Shown: positions 24,704 to 36,454, counted from the first letter of the stretch. The stretch is DNA of 64,000 nt from Phascolomyces articulosus (GCA_025677815.1 JAIXMP010000002.1:868001-932000); one strand, 5' to 3'. The notes: generated by a model from the sequence alone, not told the origin. Program-made: numbers and translations.

Positions 24704-25327
24704 GCGTTATCAATGAAATCTTGTTGTCACGATTGAATATAGAAAAGAGAAAAAAAGGAAGGGGTAAAATAAAGCCCAAATCGGTAGGTGTGTGAGTGAG
24801 AGAGAGAAGAGAGAGGGAGAAGTGAAATAGAGAGGCTGAAAGAGATGGAATATGCAACCAAAAAAAAGAAGGGTTTCTGTATATGTTTGTGTAACATCTT
24901 CATGAGTCCCTTCCATATAAATATAACTGGAAATGTTTTGTTTGTTGGATGAAGCACCTTTCATATGTCATACAAATGGATAGGCTAATTATGTAATGTG
25001 TACATATCAATCTGTTATTATGAATATATAGTTTGAACTATATAATACATCGTTATTCGAATTAAGATATACTAGTCTTCTATAGATCATTGCTCAGGCA
25101 TCTACATTTAGTATCATCTTCAGTCTTCACAAGATCCACATTCTTTAGAATATATATATATATATATATATATTGTCAAAGCCGAAACAGATTAAAATTT
25201 AAAAAACCCTTTATTAATCATTTTAGTATCACGCTGTCAATATATTAATTACTTCAGATTTGGTAAATACTCATTATCATTCACTAACATAATATTCAAG
25301 TTTTATTACAAATGGAATAATAATAGT
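24704..25327. other. Intergenic, promoter of VAC14 and 3' flank of the amidohydrolase gene
   Basis: About 620 bp. Purine-rich GA repeats just upstream of VAC14 and a (TA)11 microsatellite at 25151-25172. No gene seen. Confidence 0.6.
25151..25172. repeat. (TA)11 microsatellite
   Basis: Simple TA repeat between the amidohydrolase and VAC14 genes. Confidence 0.9.
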
Positions 25328-28300
25328 TTAGATTTGTTTAGGGTAACAAAGTGGTCCTGCATGACCTCCTCCATATACCATCAACACTTGAGTTCCAAAT
25401 ATAAATGGATCACCATTATAAGCAACAAAATCTGCCTTACAACTTTGTCTCAACACACCCACAGGATCGGCATTCTCAGGTCGATTCAAATTAAACATAT
25501 CTGCCAAATTCCAAGTTACCAAACCAATGGCTTGTTCTTTGGTCAATTGATGATTATGAGCCAAATTCCATCCAGCTTCCCAAATCAAATTACGTGCATT
25601 GCCATCGTCAGTATCGGTACTAGCTAATCCAACACGCACACCACGACGGACCAAGATATCCAAAGCTGTTTCTGTTGTCATGGGTGGACCTGCCAAACAT
25701 AATCGTTGTTGCCATGTGGTTGGATAACATCGTGCTGGTTTCAAAATAACAGGAATGTCCATGACCGCTAAATGATCAGCTACTAAATAAGATTCAGCTC
25801 CTCCCAAGATAATAAATTGAATATTTCCTTGAGCTAATAATTGACGTTTCATTTGAATAATGGAGGCAATTTCATCTTTGTCATCAGCTTCTACAACCAC
25901 AGGGACAAGTCCTTGAGCGGCAAGACCGAAAATATCATCTTTACGAGTGGTACTGAGGAGTTCTCGGATAGCGCCGATTTGTTGCGATACAGTAAGTTTA
26001 CCTATTTTATAAAATCCCAAGTAAGGAAATGGGTGAATGTATTGTTTTCGGTAATGGTGGATTTTTGGGAAGATAGTCTATTTTTATATACCTGAATGGC
26101 TAATTGCGAAATGAAGAGCTGCTTCTTGCTTAACAAATGTATCATTTGAATCGAGGACTAAAATTGTAATATGTATTAATAATCATGAGTAAATAGGAAA
26201 CAGTAAAGAATATACATATATTACAAGTATTTTTGACACCAGTTCTAAAGGCAACCGATACACCGGCTAATAAATCTGAACCAATAAAAGGTTGCGAGAC
26301 AGAAGTAGTAACACCTGCTTTGAATGCTTTTTGAACATGCAATCCATTTAACTTGACACCATCCACAGCACGGACAATTCTTTGAGGAAGATCCGGATCG
26401 GTGATATCATTTTCAGCATATCCATCCAATGTACTCGATTCAGCTTGAATTTCACCAAGTCCAAGGGGAACACCCGTTGATACAAGACCCTTTAAATAAT
26501 TATATTTACAAGTTAAATATGACATTTTTTATTTATGCAATAGTGACTTACTGGGATAACGACGGCACCACCCATTTCAAATACAGGGCTAGACGATGGC
26601 CATTCGACATGATCACGATCACATTCTTTACCAGCACACGCAACTTGACCATCTTTAACAATAAGGTAAACAGAACCAGTAAATGTCTGTCCAGGACCCA
26701 TATACAAAGCACTGATATTGCGTAACACAAACGAATCGGTATTGGGAGAACAAGCTTCGTTCAAAAGAGTAGGATTATTCAATCCATGATCTTCTAAAGT
26801 CATTGTTTCGTGGGAGGGTGTAGGTAACCAATGACGCATTTCTGAGTCCATTTCCATTTCTTCTACCTCTTTTACTTCCATATTCAATGTTGATTTTTCA
26901 TTATCTTCTTCCACAAGTTCATCCACATGTTTTGTCCAAGAAACCTGATAATCTAATTCAATACCATCGACAATCACACGTTTAGGTCGAGCACCGAGTC
27001 GGAGTGGATGCCGTTCCCAAATAACAATATCCGCATCTTTCCCCGTTTCAATGCTATATAAAATGGTTTGTGTATGATCATAAGATGCAATGTGTGTGTA
27101 AGTTACACTGCATAATGTCGTTTTTCGCAGTAAAAAAGGAATCCAATTCCCTTCGATTTTTTTTTTACCTTCCGACACGATGACCAAGTCCTAAGGCATT
27201 GGCTGGGACAGTGGTGAGTGCAGCTAATGCCTTATGTTCATCAAATCCGTAGTGATATGCTTTTTGTGCTTCATGTAATAAATCTCTCTATAAATCACCA
27301 TTTAATGTAAATGTTAGAAAAAAATATGTGAAGGCTTTACGATGCAATTTTTCTCATCTTGCATAAAGAAAAAAAACAGTAATAATTACCGCATTCATCA
27401 CTGGATGATCACTTTTGAATGCAACAGGAATACCAGCTTCAGATAAAATTTTGGGAGCATTGACATTTTGATCCATGGCTTCATGCTTGTATCCCCACAT
27501 ATCTAATTCGTTATATATACAATCCATAATTAGATATCCAATCCCTTATGCTTCTCTCCTTTTTTATATATATAGTAATCTATTTACCAGCAAAAGTAGC
27601 TACTGTGATATTTGTCTTTGCACGTTTAAGTACTTCAGGGACTTGCCAAGCACTTAAAGCATGGTGGAAAGCAGCAATTTCAAAATCAAATTCAAGTGAA
27701 TGGTGGACCATGGCTTCAAGATCCTGTGGTAAATAACAATGGACATTAAGTTTCACTTGATGTCTCAATAATGCTACCAAACTTTCCAGTTTGAGTGATT
27801 CTGGATAAGGTTCAGAGAGACGCGTCATTTTATCTTCATCCACATTATCATCCAATGTTTTATTGATACGATGAGCAGCATCACACCAATCATCTTGTTG
27901 TCGTTTCAGTGACTGAGCTTCTTCGAATCGATGTCGGAATAAATAAGCTTCGCCCATACCTGTATTATATCAATGGTTCAACGAGTAACAAGGAAATAGT
28001 TTATTCAGCGTTTTTTTGTTTTTTGGAAAGATATAGAGAGAAATATAATTACGTGTCATTGGCATTCGATTAAAAGCTCCACCATAATAGCTTTTAGGAT
28101 TTTCACCACAGGCCATCTTCATATATCTCCAGATTTTTTCATTATCTTCTTCTTCATCCACACCAGCATGGATCAACATGTCTTGGTTAGACAAAGTAGG
28201 GACTGGACGTAATTTGATAACAGCAGCTTCACCACCCATCAGGTTACCAGAACCAGGTAAAACTAATGTTGTTGTAACGCCACCACTAGATACAATCTTA

Positions 28301-29089
28301 ACTGCTGGATCACTTGGGTTAATAGCATCAATGACTCGAACCTTTATATTAAAAGCAAGTTATATTAGCTATTTTTTTATCCTTATCTTTTATAAAAATA
28401 TTGAAGACAAAAAAAAAAGAATATACATAAGGTGTTGTTGGGTGGGTCATTTCATTTTCATCTGCTACAGCGTCTAATTCAGGTATACTTGCTGTGGTGG
28501 CATGCGTATGCATATCAACAATACCAGGACTGACGACACGACCTTCGGCATCAATCACTTTTGTATTCTCATCAATCGATTCAAGACCATGGCCCACTTG
28601 AACAATCAATCCATCCTGAATCAAGATATCACCACCATCAAGATAGCGATTGCCTAGCCAAATATAACCATTTTTAATTAATAAAGTAGAGTTACTAGGA
28701 CCGCGTGGGTTTCGTTGTCGTGGTGACAAAGTTTCTGGTTGTTGTTGTGTTTCTTGTGCACTCGCTTGTTGACATTTTGATAAACCATATTGAAATGACG
28801 CGTAAGAAATTCCTGGAGCAACGATAGGACCATTATCACTACCCCATAAACCTTGTGTTTTCACTTGGTCAAAAGTACTATATTCGTCATGACTCGGTAG
28901 TTGTGTTCCCAAGTAAATGCTTGTAATACCAAACACGGTTAATGCAGCAGCAATAAGACCTAAACGTGCAGTGGTTGACTTTTTCTTTTTGGTATAAGGT
29001 GCTATTGTTGATGACAATGACGGGTGATCCAACAATGGTTGATAAACATTGTTTTTTGTTGATGGACCACCGCTTTGATGTCGTGTCAT
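25328..29089 (-). CDS. Membrane-anchored tandem amidohydrolase (COG1228-like; often annotated CE9 in fungi)
   Basis: Around 950 residues from about nine exons, start at 29089. A basic cytosolic N-terminus is followed by one predicted transmembrane helix at about 41-61 (ARLGLIAAALTVFGITSIYL), giving a type II topology, then two amidohydrolase units. Unit 1 has a composite beta domain (STLLIKNGYIWLGNRYLDGG), the metal motif GIVDMHTHATT (His194, His196), VKLNVHCY, DFEIAAFHHAL and GIPVAFKSDHPV with the usual Asp, then LGHRVGSIETGKDADIVIW. Unit 2 starts at about 26990 with SFVLRNISALYMGPG and VYLIVKDGQVACAGKE. It reads VVIPGLVSTGVPLGLGEI where HxH should be, then continues with KAGVTTSVSQPF and VGLASTDTDDGN. 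The first unit is therefore probably catalytic and the second structural or altered. Substrate is unknown; N-acetylglucosamine-6-phosphate deacetylase or imidazolonepropionase-type chemistry is only a family analogy. Confidence 0.82.
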
Positions 29090-29425
29090 GGTGATAAAGT
29101 GTTAGGTATTTTTTGGGTGAAACACGAAAGGACAAGAAAGGGGGTGCGTGGGCGTAAAGGCCAACTTTTTTTTTTTTTGCCGCACACACACGCACGAATT
29201 TTCTCTCGCATAAACTCTGAGTATAACAACACCCGAAGGATCGGTGGTGTGCCTTAAATGGTAAAAAACACTCGATTAATCAATAACTATCTATTATAAA
29301 CCTTATTGATGAATAGAGCTGTTCATGTTGTCATTTTGTTGGGTGATATCAAAACCTTGGTGGTTAATTAGTCAAATTTTATCTCAATGTAAATAGAAAA
29401 AGATATATCAAGAAAATCCACAGTA
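29090..29425. other. Intergenic, upstream of the amidohydrolase gene
   Basis: Promoter-side DNA of the amidohydrolase gene, with a T-rich run at 29166-29179 and no coding sequence. It ends at the TA target site of the MITE-like element. Confidence 0.55.
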
Positions 29426-29887
29426 CTGTATCCGCCTGCTATAACGATATGATTTTGGCTGTAATACTCAATGAGCAGGGAAATACCGTTATATCGAGCG
29501 AATCAGTAGTAAGTTTTCTTATGAAGCAGGAAAACTATACTGGTCATTTTACACATTTCGTTTTTGTGATTCTAGTTACCATAGTTTTTTACTCTAGTAC
29601 TGGTACTAGTATTCTTATTCTTTTCCTCCAAGCATTTTTTCTTCACCTTACCTTTTCTTACTAAATTCATTACCCAAAAAAAAAAAATATCAACAAATTC
29701 ACCACCTAGTAGTATTTTTTATTTTTTTCATTATATAAGCACATAATTTTGTGGTAAGATAGTTCATAGAAAAACATAAGTAACTAAGGATAAGGTTTTA
29801 ACTGGCAAATACCAACCTGGGTACTAATTCGATATAACGATACATTTTCCGTTTCACGGGTAGTTTCGTTATAACGAGTGGGTACAG
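29426..29887. mobile_element. MITE-like non-autonomous DNA transposon (pogo/Tc1-mariner type)
   Basis: 462 bp bounded on both sides by TA (29424-29425 and 29888-29889), the target duplication of Tc1/mariner/pogo elements. Left end CTGTATCCGCCTGCTATAAC; right end on the opposite strand CTGTACCCACTCGTTATAAC. Subterminal GTTATATCGA motifs are also mirrored (left at about 29490, right at about 29830), followed by matching AATCAGTA / ATTAGTA. Each inverted repeat is therefore about 80 bp and imperfect. TATAACGA/TTATATCGA motifs are typical of fungal pogo-like termini. There is no transposase, only a short open frame with no motif. It lies 190 bp upstream of the PsuG start codon. Confidence 0.7.
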
Positions 29888-30077
29888 TATATAAAACACA
29901 AAATATAGAATAGAATGTATCTATCTCGAATTCATGAAATAATCCATGCAAAAAAAGTATTCCGTATCCTTGGATGCGCATCTATCAAAGACCAGAGATG
30001 ATAGATGGTCTTAATATTTTGTTTTGGAAAATTTGAAATTTCTCGCACTGGATAACTTATCTCTTCTCAGCTTAAAC

Positions 30078-31784
30078 ATGTTTCGACAAATTGCACGATT
30101 CCACGCATTAGCAAGTTCCAAACATTTCAATATTACATCTGAAATCAAACATGCCATTGCAAATAAACAACCGGTGGTAGCATTAGAATCAACTATTATA
30201 AGTCATGGTAGGATTCTTTGTTTGCTGATAGTGCGAAAATATACGCGTCAAAATATATGTGTAAGAAGGAACATACAAATGATTATTTTGCCGTACATAC
30301 ATTATCCCATGTAGGTATGCCCTACCCACAAAATGTTCAAACGGCACAAGCTGTTCAAGATATTGTTCGTTCTGAAGGAGCTATTCCTGCTACCATTGCC
30401 ATTTTAGAGGGTCGTGTTCATATTGGTAATAAAAGAATGGGCCGTGGAGAGAAAATTTTGTGGATATAAATATGCTCAAATACCTGTAAATACATTAGGT
30501 CTAGAGGATGAGGTATTAGAGCAATTGGGTAAAATGGGTCAAGAAGCACAAAAAACATCTAGAAGGGATCTTGCTCTTGTTCTTGCCAAGGTAACTTTTG
30601 AATTGCATCGATTTTTGACAAATATAAGCATAGTATTAAAGGAAAGGAAGAAAAAATAGAAAGGATCAGGTGCCACAACAGTTGCAAGTACTATGATTCT
30701 TGCTAGAGCAGCAGGAATTCCCGTTTTTGTTACTGGTGGTATTGGTGGTGTCCACCGTGGCGCGGATCAATGTAGGCTTATTTTTGACTGTGATTGACTG
30801 ATTTTTTTCTGATTCATTAAAAACTTGGATATAGCATTTGATATTAGTGCAGATTTGACCGAGTTAGGCAAAACACCTGTTGCTGTTATATGTGCTGGAG
30901 TAAAAAGTATTTTGGATATTGAAAAAACACTCGAGGTTTTGGTAAGGTTATTATACCATAAACAATGAATGCGTCAAATTCAGAAAAACTTATTTACATT
31001 TTTCATAATAAAGGAAACACAAGGTGTATCTGTTACTACCATAGGTGAGAGCCAACGATTTCCTGCCTTTTATACACCAGATAGCGGATTTGATGTAAAT
31101 ATCAATATATTTGAAATAAGGGTCATTTTATTTTTTTATTCGATGTTTCAATGGAAAAGGACTTGTCGTTAACCACTATATTTTGCTTATGTAGAGCCCA
31201 AGTCGCATAGATAATGCGTCTGAAGCTGCAGATATCATTTGTAAGCATTGATAAAAAGACAAGCAAAAGTAATGAAAGGCCTTAATATAACATATTCAAT
31301 TGGGATTGCTTTTTTTGTTTCTAGATTCCAATCACATGTTAGAGTTAGATAGTGGGATGGTTTTTGCTGTGCCTATACCTAAAGAACAAGCAGCTGATAC
31401 ACAAGCCATTCAACAAGCTATTGTTACGGCTATCACTGAAGCGAGGTGAGAAAAAAAACATACTTTTATGTTGGTCTTTGTGAAGAATGAATAAATTTGT
31501 ATTTACCGTTTATTCTGGTTTTTAGATCCAATGGAATTAGTGGCAAAGATGAGACACCGTTTTTGTTAAAACGTATTTCTGAACTTACAAAGGGCGAATC
31601 ATTAGCAGCAAGTATGTAGTAATCAAAAACGAGAAGTGGTGTTGTTTTTATGTTATCTAGATATGTCTAACCTGGATGAATGATGTTGCGCTTAGATATT
31701 GCCCTTGTGAAGAACAATGCTAAAATAGGAGCCAAGATTGCTGTTGAATTGAGTAAGCGTGTGCTTGCAAACAATAAATCTTAA
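30078..31784 (+). CDS. Pseudouridine-5'-phosphate glycosidase (PsuG/IndA family)
   Basis: Splits pseudouridine 5'-phosphate into uracil and ribose 5-phosphate. About ten exons join cleanly. The first begins at 30078 ([18 protein letters not shown]) and looks like a mitochondrial presequence: basic, no acid in the first 20 residues. Family motifs in order: [127 protein letters not shown] and [13 protein letters not shown]. The end is KRVLANNKS. In many fungi this enzyme is fused to a PfkB-type pseudouridine kinase; here the coding sequence stops after the glycosidase and no kinase gene is nearby. An in-frame upstream TTG at 30024 is not a likely start. The MITE at 29426-29887 sits in the promoter region. 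Confidence 0.92.
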
Positions 31785-32008
31785 GTGTTTTAGGAACAAC
31801 CCTGGTTTTCTTTTTGTATAGTTTATAATGGTATATATGGTAGAGATAAAATAACGTTGGATTGGTTCTTGAATTATATGATATTCGTTCACAGTATTTA
31901 ATAATTATCTTTTGTTGTTGTGAAACGCACACTGTGGCTATAAATACAGAGAAATACTTTTAAAGTAAATATTACTGCGCCTCAATTAGTATAAATTCTT
32001 AAAAAAAT

Positions 32009-33217
32009 TTGGATCATGTTTTTCAAAACATTCCTTTACTTTATAAATCAACAAATTCTTCCATGATATCATCCAACATAACGCTTCCATTTGCTGAAAC
32101 AATTCATCACGCGACTGAAAATAATAAAGTCCAATTAGATGATGATATATCATTTCCGCCATTAATAATGTCATGTATGGATGATTGGGAGCTATTTCCA
32201 CCACTTCATTTATCAAAACTTGAAAACAAAAAAATCGACAATGAAGATACAGTATCATGTGACAGCAAAAGCGGGAGCAGCATTGTTTGGATAGGTCGTC
32301 GTACATTTGCCGAAGTAGCAATATATAGTGGAATGTGCCATCAACCTATATCAACGTTTAACCTGTACTCCAAAAACCAAACAAAACAGCAACGATCGTC
32401 AACAAAGAGGACGATGAAAATTGACCCTGGTACGAGCCTCAACACCTATACTATTAATCCCTCTGCGGATGATGACGATGGAGAAGAGGGTACATATTCT
32501 CTGATCAAATCCACTCAGCTTAAAAAACGACACATCAATACCAAATTAAATCATTGTAAATCAAAATCACTTGAAATAGCCTATCGACGACGCATTGCCC
32601 TATTTTTTAAACACCATTGCCACAACAATAACAAACACTGTACATCGCTTTACCCATATTACCAAAATGCTCTGTTAGAAGCAAAAGAAGATTTAATACT
32701 ATGCAAAGGTCTTCGTGATCGCTTACCCCCTCGATGGTATTTTACGAGCAGAGCAGGGACCAAGAAAGCCCATGAAACACGCCTCAACAAGTATGGAAGG
32801 TTAGATATAAGAAATATCCATGACAAAAGGCTCAACCGACATGGCTATCATTTGGCTCAAATCACACAAGAGTTAAAAGATCCGCGTATTCGACAAACAA
32901 TTTACGATCTAATGCATATGGCGATTAAAAAAATATACTGGATGGGATCATGGATGGATCCCAATTTATGGAAAAGTGAAGCCGCATATATTTCCACTCG
33001 ATATCTCGGCATCTATACTATGTTGGATCGTTATTGGATCCCTTATTTAGAGGTGCAGGCTATTCCTAATATTCAAGAATGCTGTCGCAAAGAACAACGA
33101 AAACATATTCGGCGTCTTGCTCATGTATTGCCTACTACCTCATCCCATACAAAACAGTTATTTAAATTATCCCATTTACAATATACCCAGGCTGTATTAA
33201 AGAGCAAAGTCGTTTAA
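32009..33217 (+). CDS. Unknown protein, intronless, 402 residues
   Basis: A single open frame of 402 codons from MDHVFQNIPLLYKSTNS to the stop. No family recognised. The N-terminal 80 residues are acidic with short aliphatic motifs (LDDDISFPPLIMSCMDDWEL). A Ser/Thr/Lys linker with an acidic patch (DDDDGEEG) lies at about 150. The C-terminal 220 residues are strongly basic and His/Tyr/Trp-rich: YRRRIALFFKHHCHNNNKH, LRDRLPPRWYFTSRAGTKK, IYWMGSWMDPNLWKSEAAY, STRYLGIYTMLDRYWIPYLE. This looks like a folded helical domain, possibly nucleic-acid binding by charge. Codon use resembles neighbours and the ATG is 30 bp past a poly(A)-rich leader. Lack of introns is unusual among its neighbours. It may be a lineage-specific Mucorales protein. 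Confidence 0.7.
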   Translation: MDHVFQNIPLLYKSTNSSMISSNITLPFAETIHHATENNKVQLDDDISFPPLIMSCMDDWELFPPLHLSKLENKKIDNEDTVSCDSKSGSSIVWIGRRTFAEVAIYSGMCHQPISTFNLYSKNQTKQQRSSTKRTMKIDPGTSLNTYTINPSADDDDGEEGTYSLIKSTQLKKRHINTKLNHCKSKSLEIAYRRRIALFFKHHCHNNNKHCTSLYPYYQNALLEAKEDLILCKGLRDRLPPRWYFTSRAGTKKAHETRLNKYGRLDIRNIHDKRLNRHGYHLAQITQELKDPRIRQTIYDLMHMAIKKIYWMGSWMDPNLWKSEAAYISTRYLGIYTMLDRYWIPYLEVQAIPNIQECCRKEQRKHIRRLAHVLPTTSSHTKQLFKLSHLQYTQAVLKSKVV

Positions 33218-33441
33218 AATGTGGGGCATATGTATGTACATTGAAGAAATAAAAATGTTTCGATGGACAATTATTGGATGCAATAAGGTTTTTTGCTATA
33301 CATTTTAATTAATATCTTATACGATATACAAGGGAGTGGTGTGTTTTTAATAGATAACTACTGTATAGATTAAATATATAAGTCTAAGAGAAAGATAGGG
33401 GAGGAGTAAGGGTATTGTTTATATATTATATGTATATATTA

Positions 33442-35476
33442 TTACTGTTCTATTTTTTTAGATTGTTGCAATTGCTGTTTAGCAGAAGCCAAACGAGCGG
33501 CGCGTTGATATAACCACAACATGACAGCCAACGAATAATAATGCCACCAACTCTTGACCAAAGACTTGAGCACATCCCAATTAAAACCGATCTGTGATAA
33601 CTTGTTCAAAAGGTGCTGTCGTGTATCCAGCCAGACAGCCTTAGCACAGTAACGACCCATAATGACATACGTGAGATGGTCATCTTCATTTTCTTGTCCA
33701 CCCATGCGAAGAACTTCATCAATATGACGAAGCAAATCACTAGTCTTCAAAAGTAATAATACAATTCGAGGTAAACGGCCCAAAATTTCAGCAATATCCA
33801 CCAAATATTCCATAGCACCAGCAGACATACGTTTCAATTCAGTGGAACTGCGAACGGTAGACAAATTAGCCGAGCTTACAGTTTCCCAAGCACGGCCAGT
33901 CAAAATCGATGCAAATAACTGATACGTATCGGTACCGCCTACACGTTTAGCATATTTCTTGATGCCTTTTTCATCACCACGGATCAAGGATGTCCAAAGG
34001 TGAGCATAGTCAATACGAAGTTGTTCAGGTAATTCACGATATAATCCATGATCAATTAATACAATGTCAAAGTTATATTTTGAGTGTTTAGGATCTTTAG
34101 CGGGTCGAATCATGACGTTTCCAGGATCTATTATATTGTAAGGAAGGAGTTAGAATACAGTTGGTAAATAAATAAGCGTTTATTCTATTTTCAGTGACTT
34201 ACGAGGATCGCAATGGACGAAGCTGTTTTTTTTTTAAAAAAAAAAGTAAATGCAATCACAGATATTAGTTTCCATGGAACTTAAAAGTATCGATGTACTC
34301 TCTCTATAGTATCGAAATAACTTACCCATGCAAAAAGATCATCTTAGAGAAAGCTTCTGAAAATTCGGAAGATACTTGAGCAGGATTAATTCCATGTTTC
34401 TTCATGTATTCCAAATCATCAATACGTGAACCCTCAATAACTACATTATTTTTGAAATAAAGATACATATATATCAGACAATCCGTATCATAATAACGAC
34501 CCATCGATTCTTTTGGTGATTACTTACATTCCATACAAAGAATACGACGTTTTGCCCAAATCACTTCCGGGACTAATAAAGATGTACGGCGATATTTGAT
34601 ATCCTCGGCGAAATTCTGGCTAACAAGTTTTGCATTTTGTGCTTCATGAACGAAGTCCAGTTCTCTGGGTAAGGATTCACGCATTTCATCTGCCAACCAA
34701 CCAAATCCAAATTCAGGGAAAGCTTTCTTGATCACATCAATAATAAATGTCACAGTTTCCATATCTACACGACAGAATTCGTCTAATATCGGATGTTGCA
34801 GTTTCACTGCCACCTCTCTTCCTGTATTTTTCAACTTGGCCTTATGTACTTGAGCCAAAGAGGCAACACCAATTGGGGTCCAATCAAATTCATCAAAGAT
34901 ATCTTCAATAGGTTGTCCATAATCCGAAATAAATAATTGACGTACATCTTCTTCAGGTGTAGGGTCACAACGATCTTGCAATATCGACATGGTCTCTGTC
35001 CATTCTGGTGGTAAAATATAGACCATGGCTGAGACATGTTGACCCAATTTAATATAAATGCCACCCAATGATTGTAACCCCTTCAAGACTATTTCTGCCG
35101 ATCGTTTGTCGCATTCCCGTTTGGCTTGTTGATATGCTTCGTCATTGTTGTATTCTTTGGACAAGAGACGCTTATAGTTCCAAGCAACCTTGGCACCGAC
35201 CATGCCTGCCGTACCACATCGTTGTAATGCTGTAAACACATGGCGTGCATCGTCACTGGTATAACATAAGGTGGCTGCTACTCCACCCATACCCAGTGTG
35301 ACCATACCGAGATACCATGGTAGACCTCTTTTCTGACGTTTAACAATAGTCGTTGTGTTTGTAGTGGAATAATAGGTATGTTGGTGAAGTGATTGCCAAG
35401 TGCCTCGTCTTTTCACTGTGGATACCGGTGCTACTGTTGCCATACGGCATCGCGTTAGCAACCTGCCCGAAAGCAT
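33442..35476 (-). CDS. ABC1/ADCK1-like atypical kinase, mitochondrial (Mcp2/Cqd2 type)
   Basis: Member of the UbiB/ABC1 protein-kinase-like family; the ADCK1/yeast Mcp2 branch acts in the mitochondrial inner membrane and affects lipid and coenzyme Q distribution. About 588 residues from four exons, start at 35476. A basic N-terminus acts as presequence, followed by a hydrophobic segment at about 52-70 (LPWYLGMVTLGMGGVAATL). The family signature IYIKLGQHVSAM (KxGQ) precedes the ATP-site Lys in REVAVKLQHP. FVHCDPHPGNVMI (catalytic loop) is split by an intron: the short exon at about 34204-34222 encodes only FVHCDP. VLIDHGLYREL carries the metal-binding Asp, with DHG replacing DFG as usual in ADCK1. 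The tail is Gln/Lys-rich. Catalytic residues are intact. The ADCK1 versus ADCK2/Coq8 choice rests on LIDHGLY and the absence of the Coq8 AAAS loop (here the loop reads GVASLAQVH). Confidence 0.9.
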
Positions 35477-36126
35477 ATTCTTTGTTCAAAAGAAAAACAA
35501 AAAATAAATTGGAATAGTAGAGTCGAGAAAGAAACAAGGGGCTGTTGGTTTCTGTTTTCAGAAAAAAAAGAATTCTGTCAGCAAAACTTAATATTTTATT
35601 TTAAGTGACTTGTTGCTTCTTGATTTGGAGGTGTTACATAGAAAAAATACAGGTACTTAATAAAAGGCTATATCTGTTTTTCCTGTTATATACTCAATAA
35701 GCAGATGTCAGTCGAATTGTTGTTTATTGCTCAATGTTATTGTTGCTCTATTTGATAAAGCAAATGGATAAATGGGCATATATTAAGATAGATTGCCGAC
35801 CAATAAAAAGATAAAGGTATTCTATCCTTCAAACAAGGCGTTTTCGGCCGGAAGACATTTCTAATTGCATTGATTGGATATAAAATTTAGGGAAGGGGAA
35901 AAGTAACATTTAAAATCATTCGGGACGATTTGGGTGTAACAACCAGCATTACCGGAATTCATTAATATGCGTCATAAGTGATTCCAGCCGCGTCATGCGA
36001 CTTGAATCGATGAAGCTGCATCCCTTTTCTTCTATAAATAAAGATCATCCATACATTTTTTCAGTTCCTTTTCCTTTTTCTTTTTCATCTATTATCTTAA
36101 CTTTTTTTTATAAAAAAACAAAAACT
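35477..36126. other. Divergent promoter region between the ADCK1-like and IF1 genes
   Basis: About 650 bp. Both genes encode mitochondrial proteins and may share regulatory DNA. A TATA-like TATAAATA lies at 36033. No coding sequence seen. Confidence 0.55.
36033..36040 (+). promoter_or_regulatory. Probable TATA box of the IF1 gene
   Basis: TATAAATA, 94 bp upstream of the ATG at 36127, followed by a CT-rich leader. Position and sequence only. Confidence 0.5.
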
Positions 36127-36454
36127 ATGATTGCCCGTCAAGCTGCCACTCTTTCCAAAAGAACCATCACTCCATTGTCTCGCCGTATGATTAGCTCTAC
36201 CCGTACTGTAGCCGAAGAAGGAGGCACCAAGAAGCTCTCTGAAAAGGAGCAAGCTGCTGAAAAACAATTTGCTCGACAACGCGTAAGTGTTATCTATTCT
36301 AGATATTTCTTTTTTGAAACAACTTTCTAAAGCAAGTGGGAATGGGTCATAGGACGAAGAAAAGCTCAAGGCATTGCGTAAAGCACTTGAAGAACAAGAA
36401 AAAACTACCAACCAACTCAAGAAGGACCTTGAAGCCTTGGAAAAGGGTCAATAG
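36127..36454 (+). CDS. INH1: Mitochondrial F1F0-ATPase inhibitor IF1
   Basis: Small protein that blocks ATP hydrolysis by F1 when the matrix acidifies. Two exons, 36127-36282 and 36353-36454, in phase, giving 85 residues. Residues about 1-28 form a presequence (MIARQAATLSKRTITPLSRR then MISSTRTV). The mature inhibitory segment reads KKLSEKEQAAEKQFARQRDE, followed by a helix EKLKALRKALEEQEKTTNQ ending EALEKGQ, which would form the antiparallel coiled-coil dimer. Length and layout match fungal IF1. Too short for routine ORF calling because of the intron, but motif and target peptide agree. Confidence 0.88.

Noticed and set aside
29449..29664. 71-codon hydrophobic open frame inside the MITE-like element.
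   Set aside because: Lies within a non-coding transposon and shows no transposase motif.
30024..30077. In-frame TTG upstream as an alternative start of the PsuG gene.
   Set aside because: Fungal nuclear genes rarely use TTG; the ATG at 30078 gives a sensible presequence and follows a normal leader.
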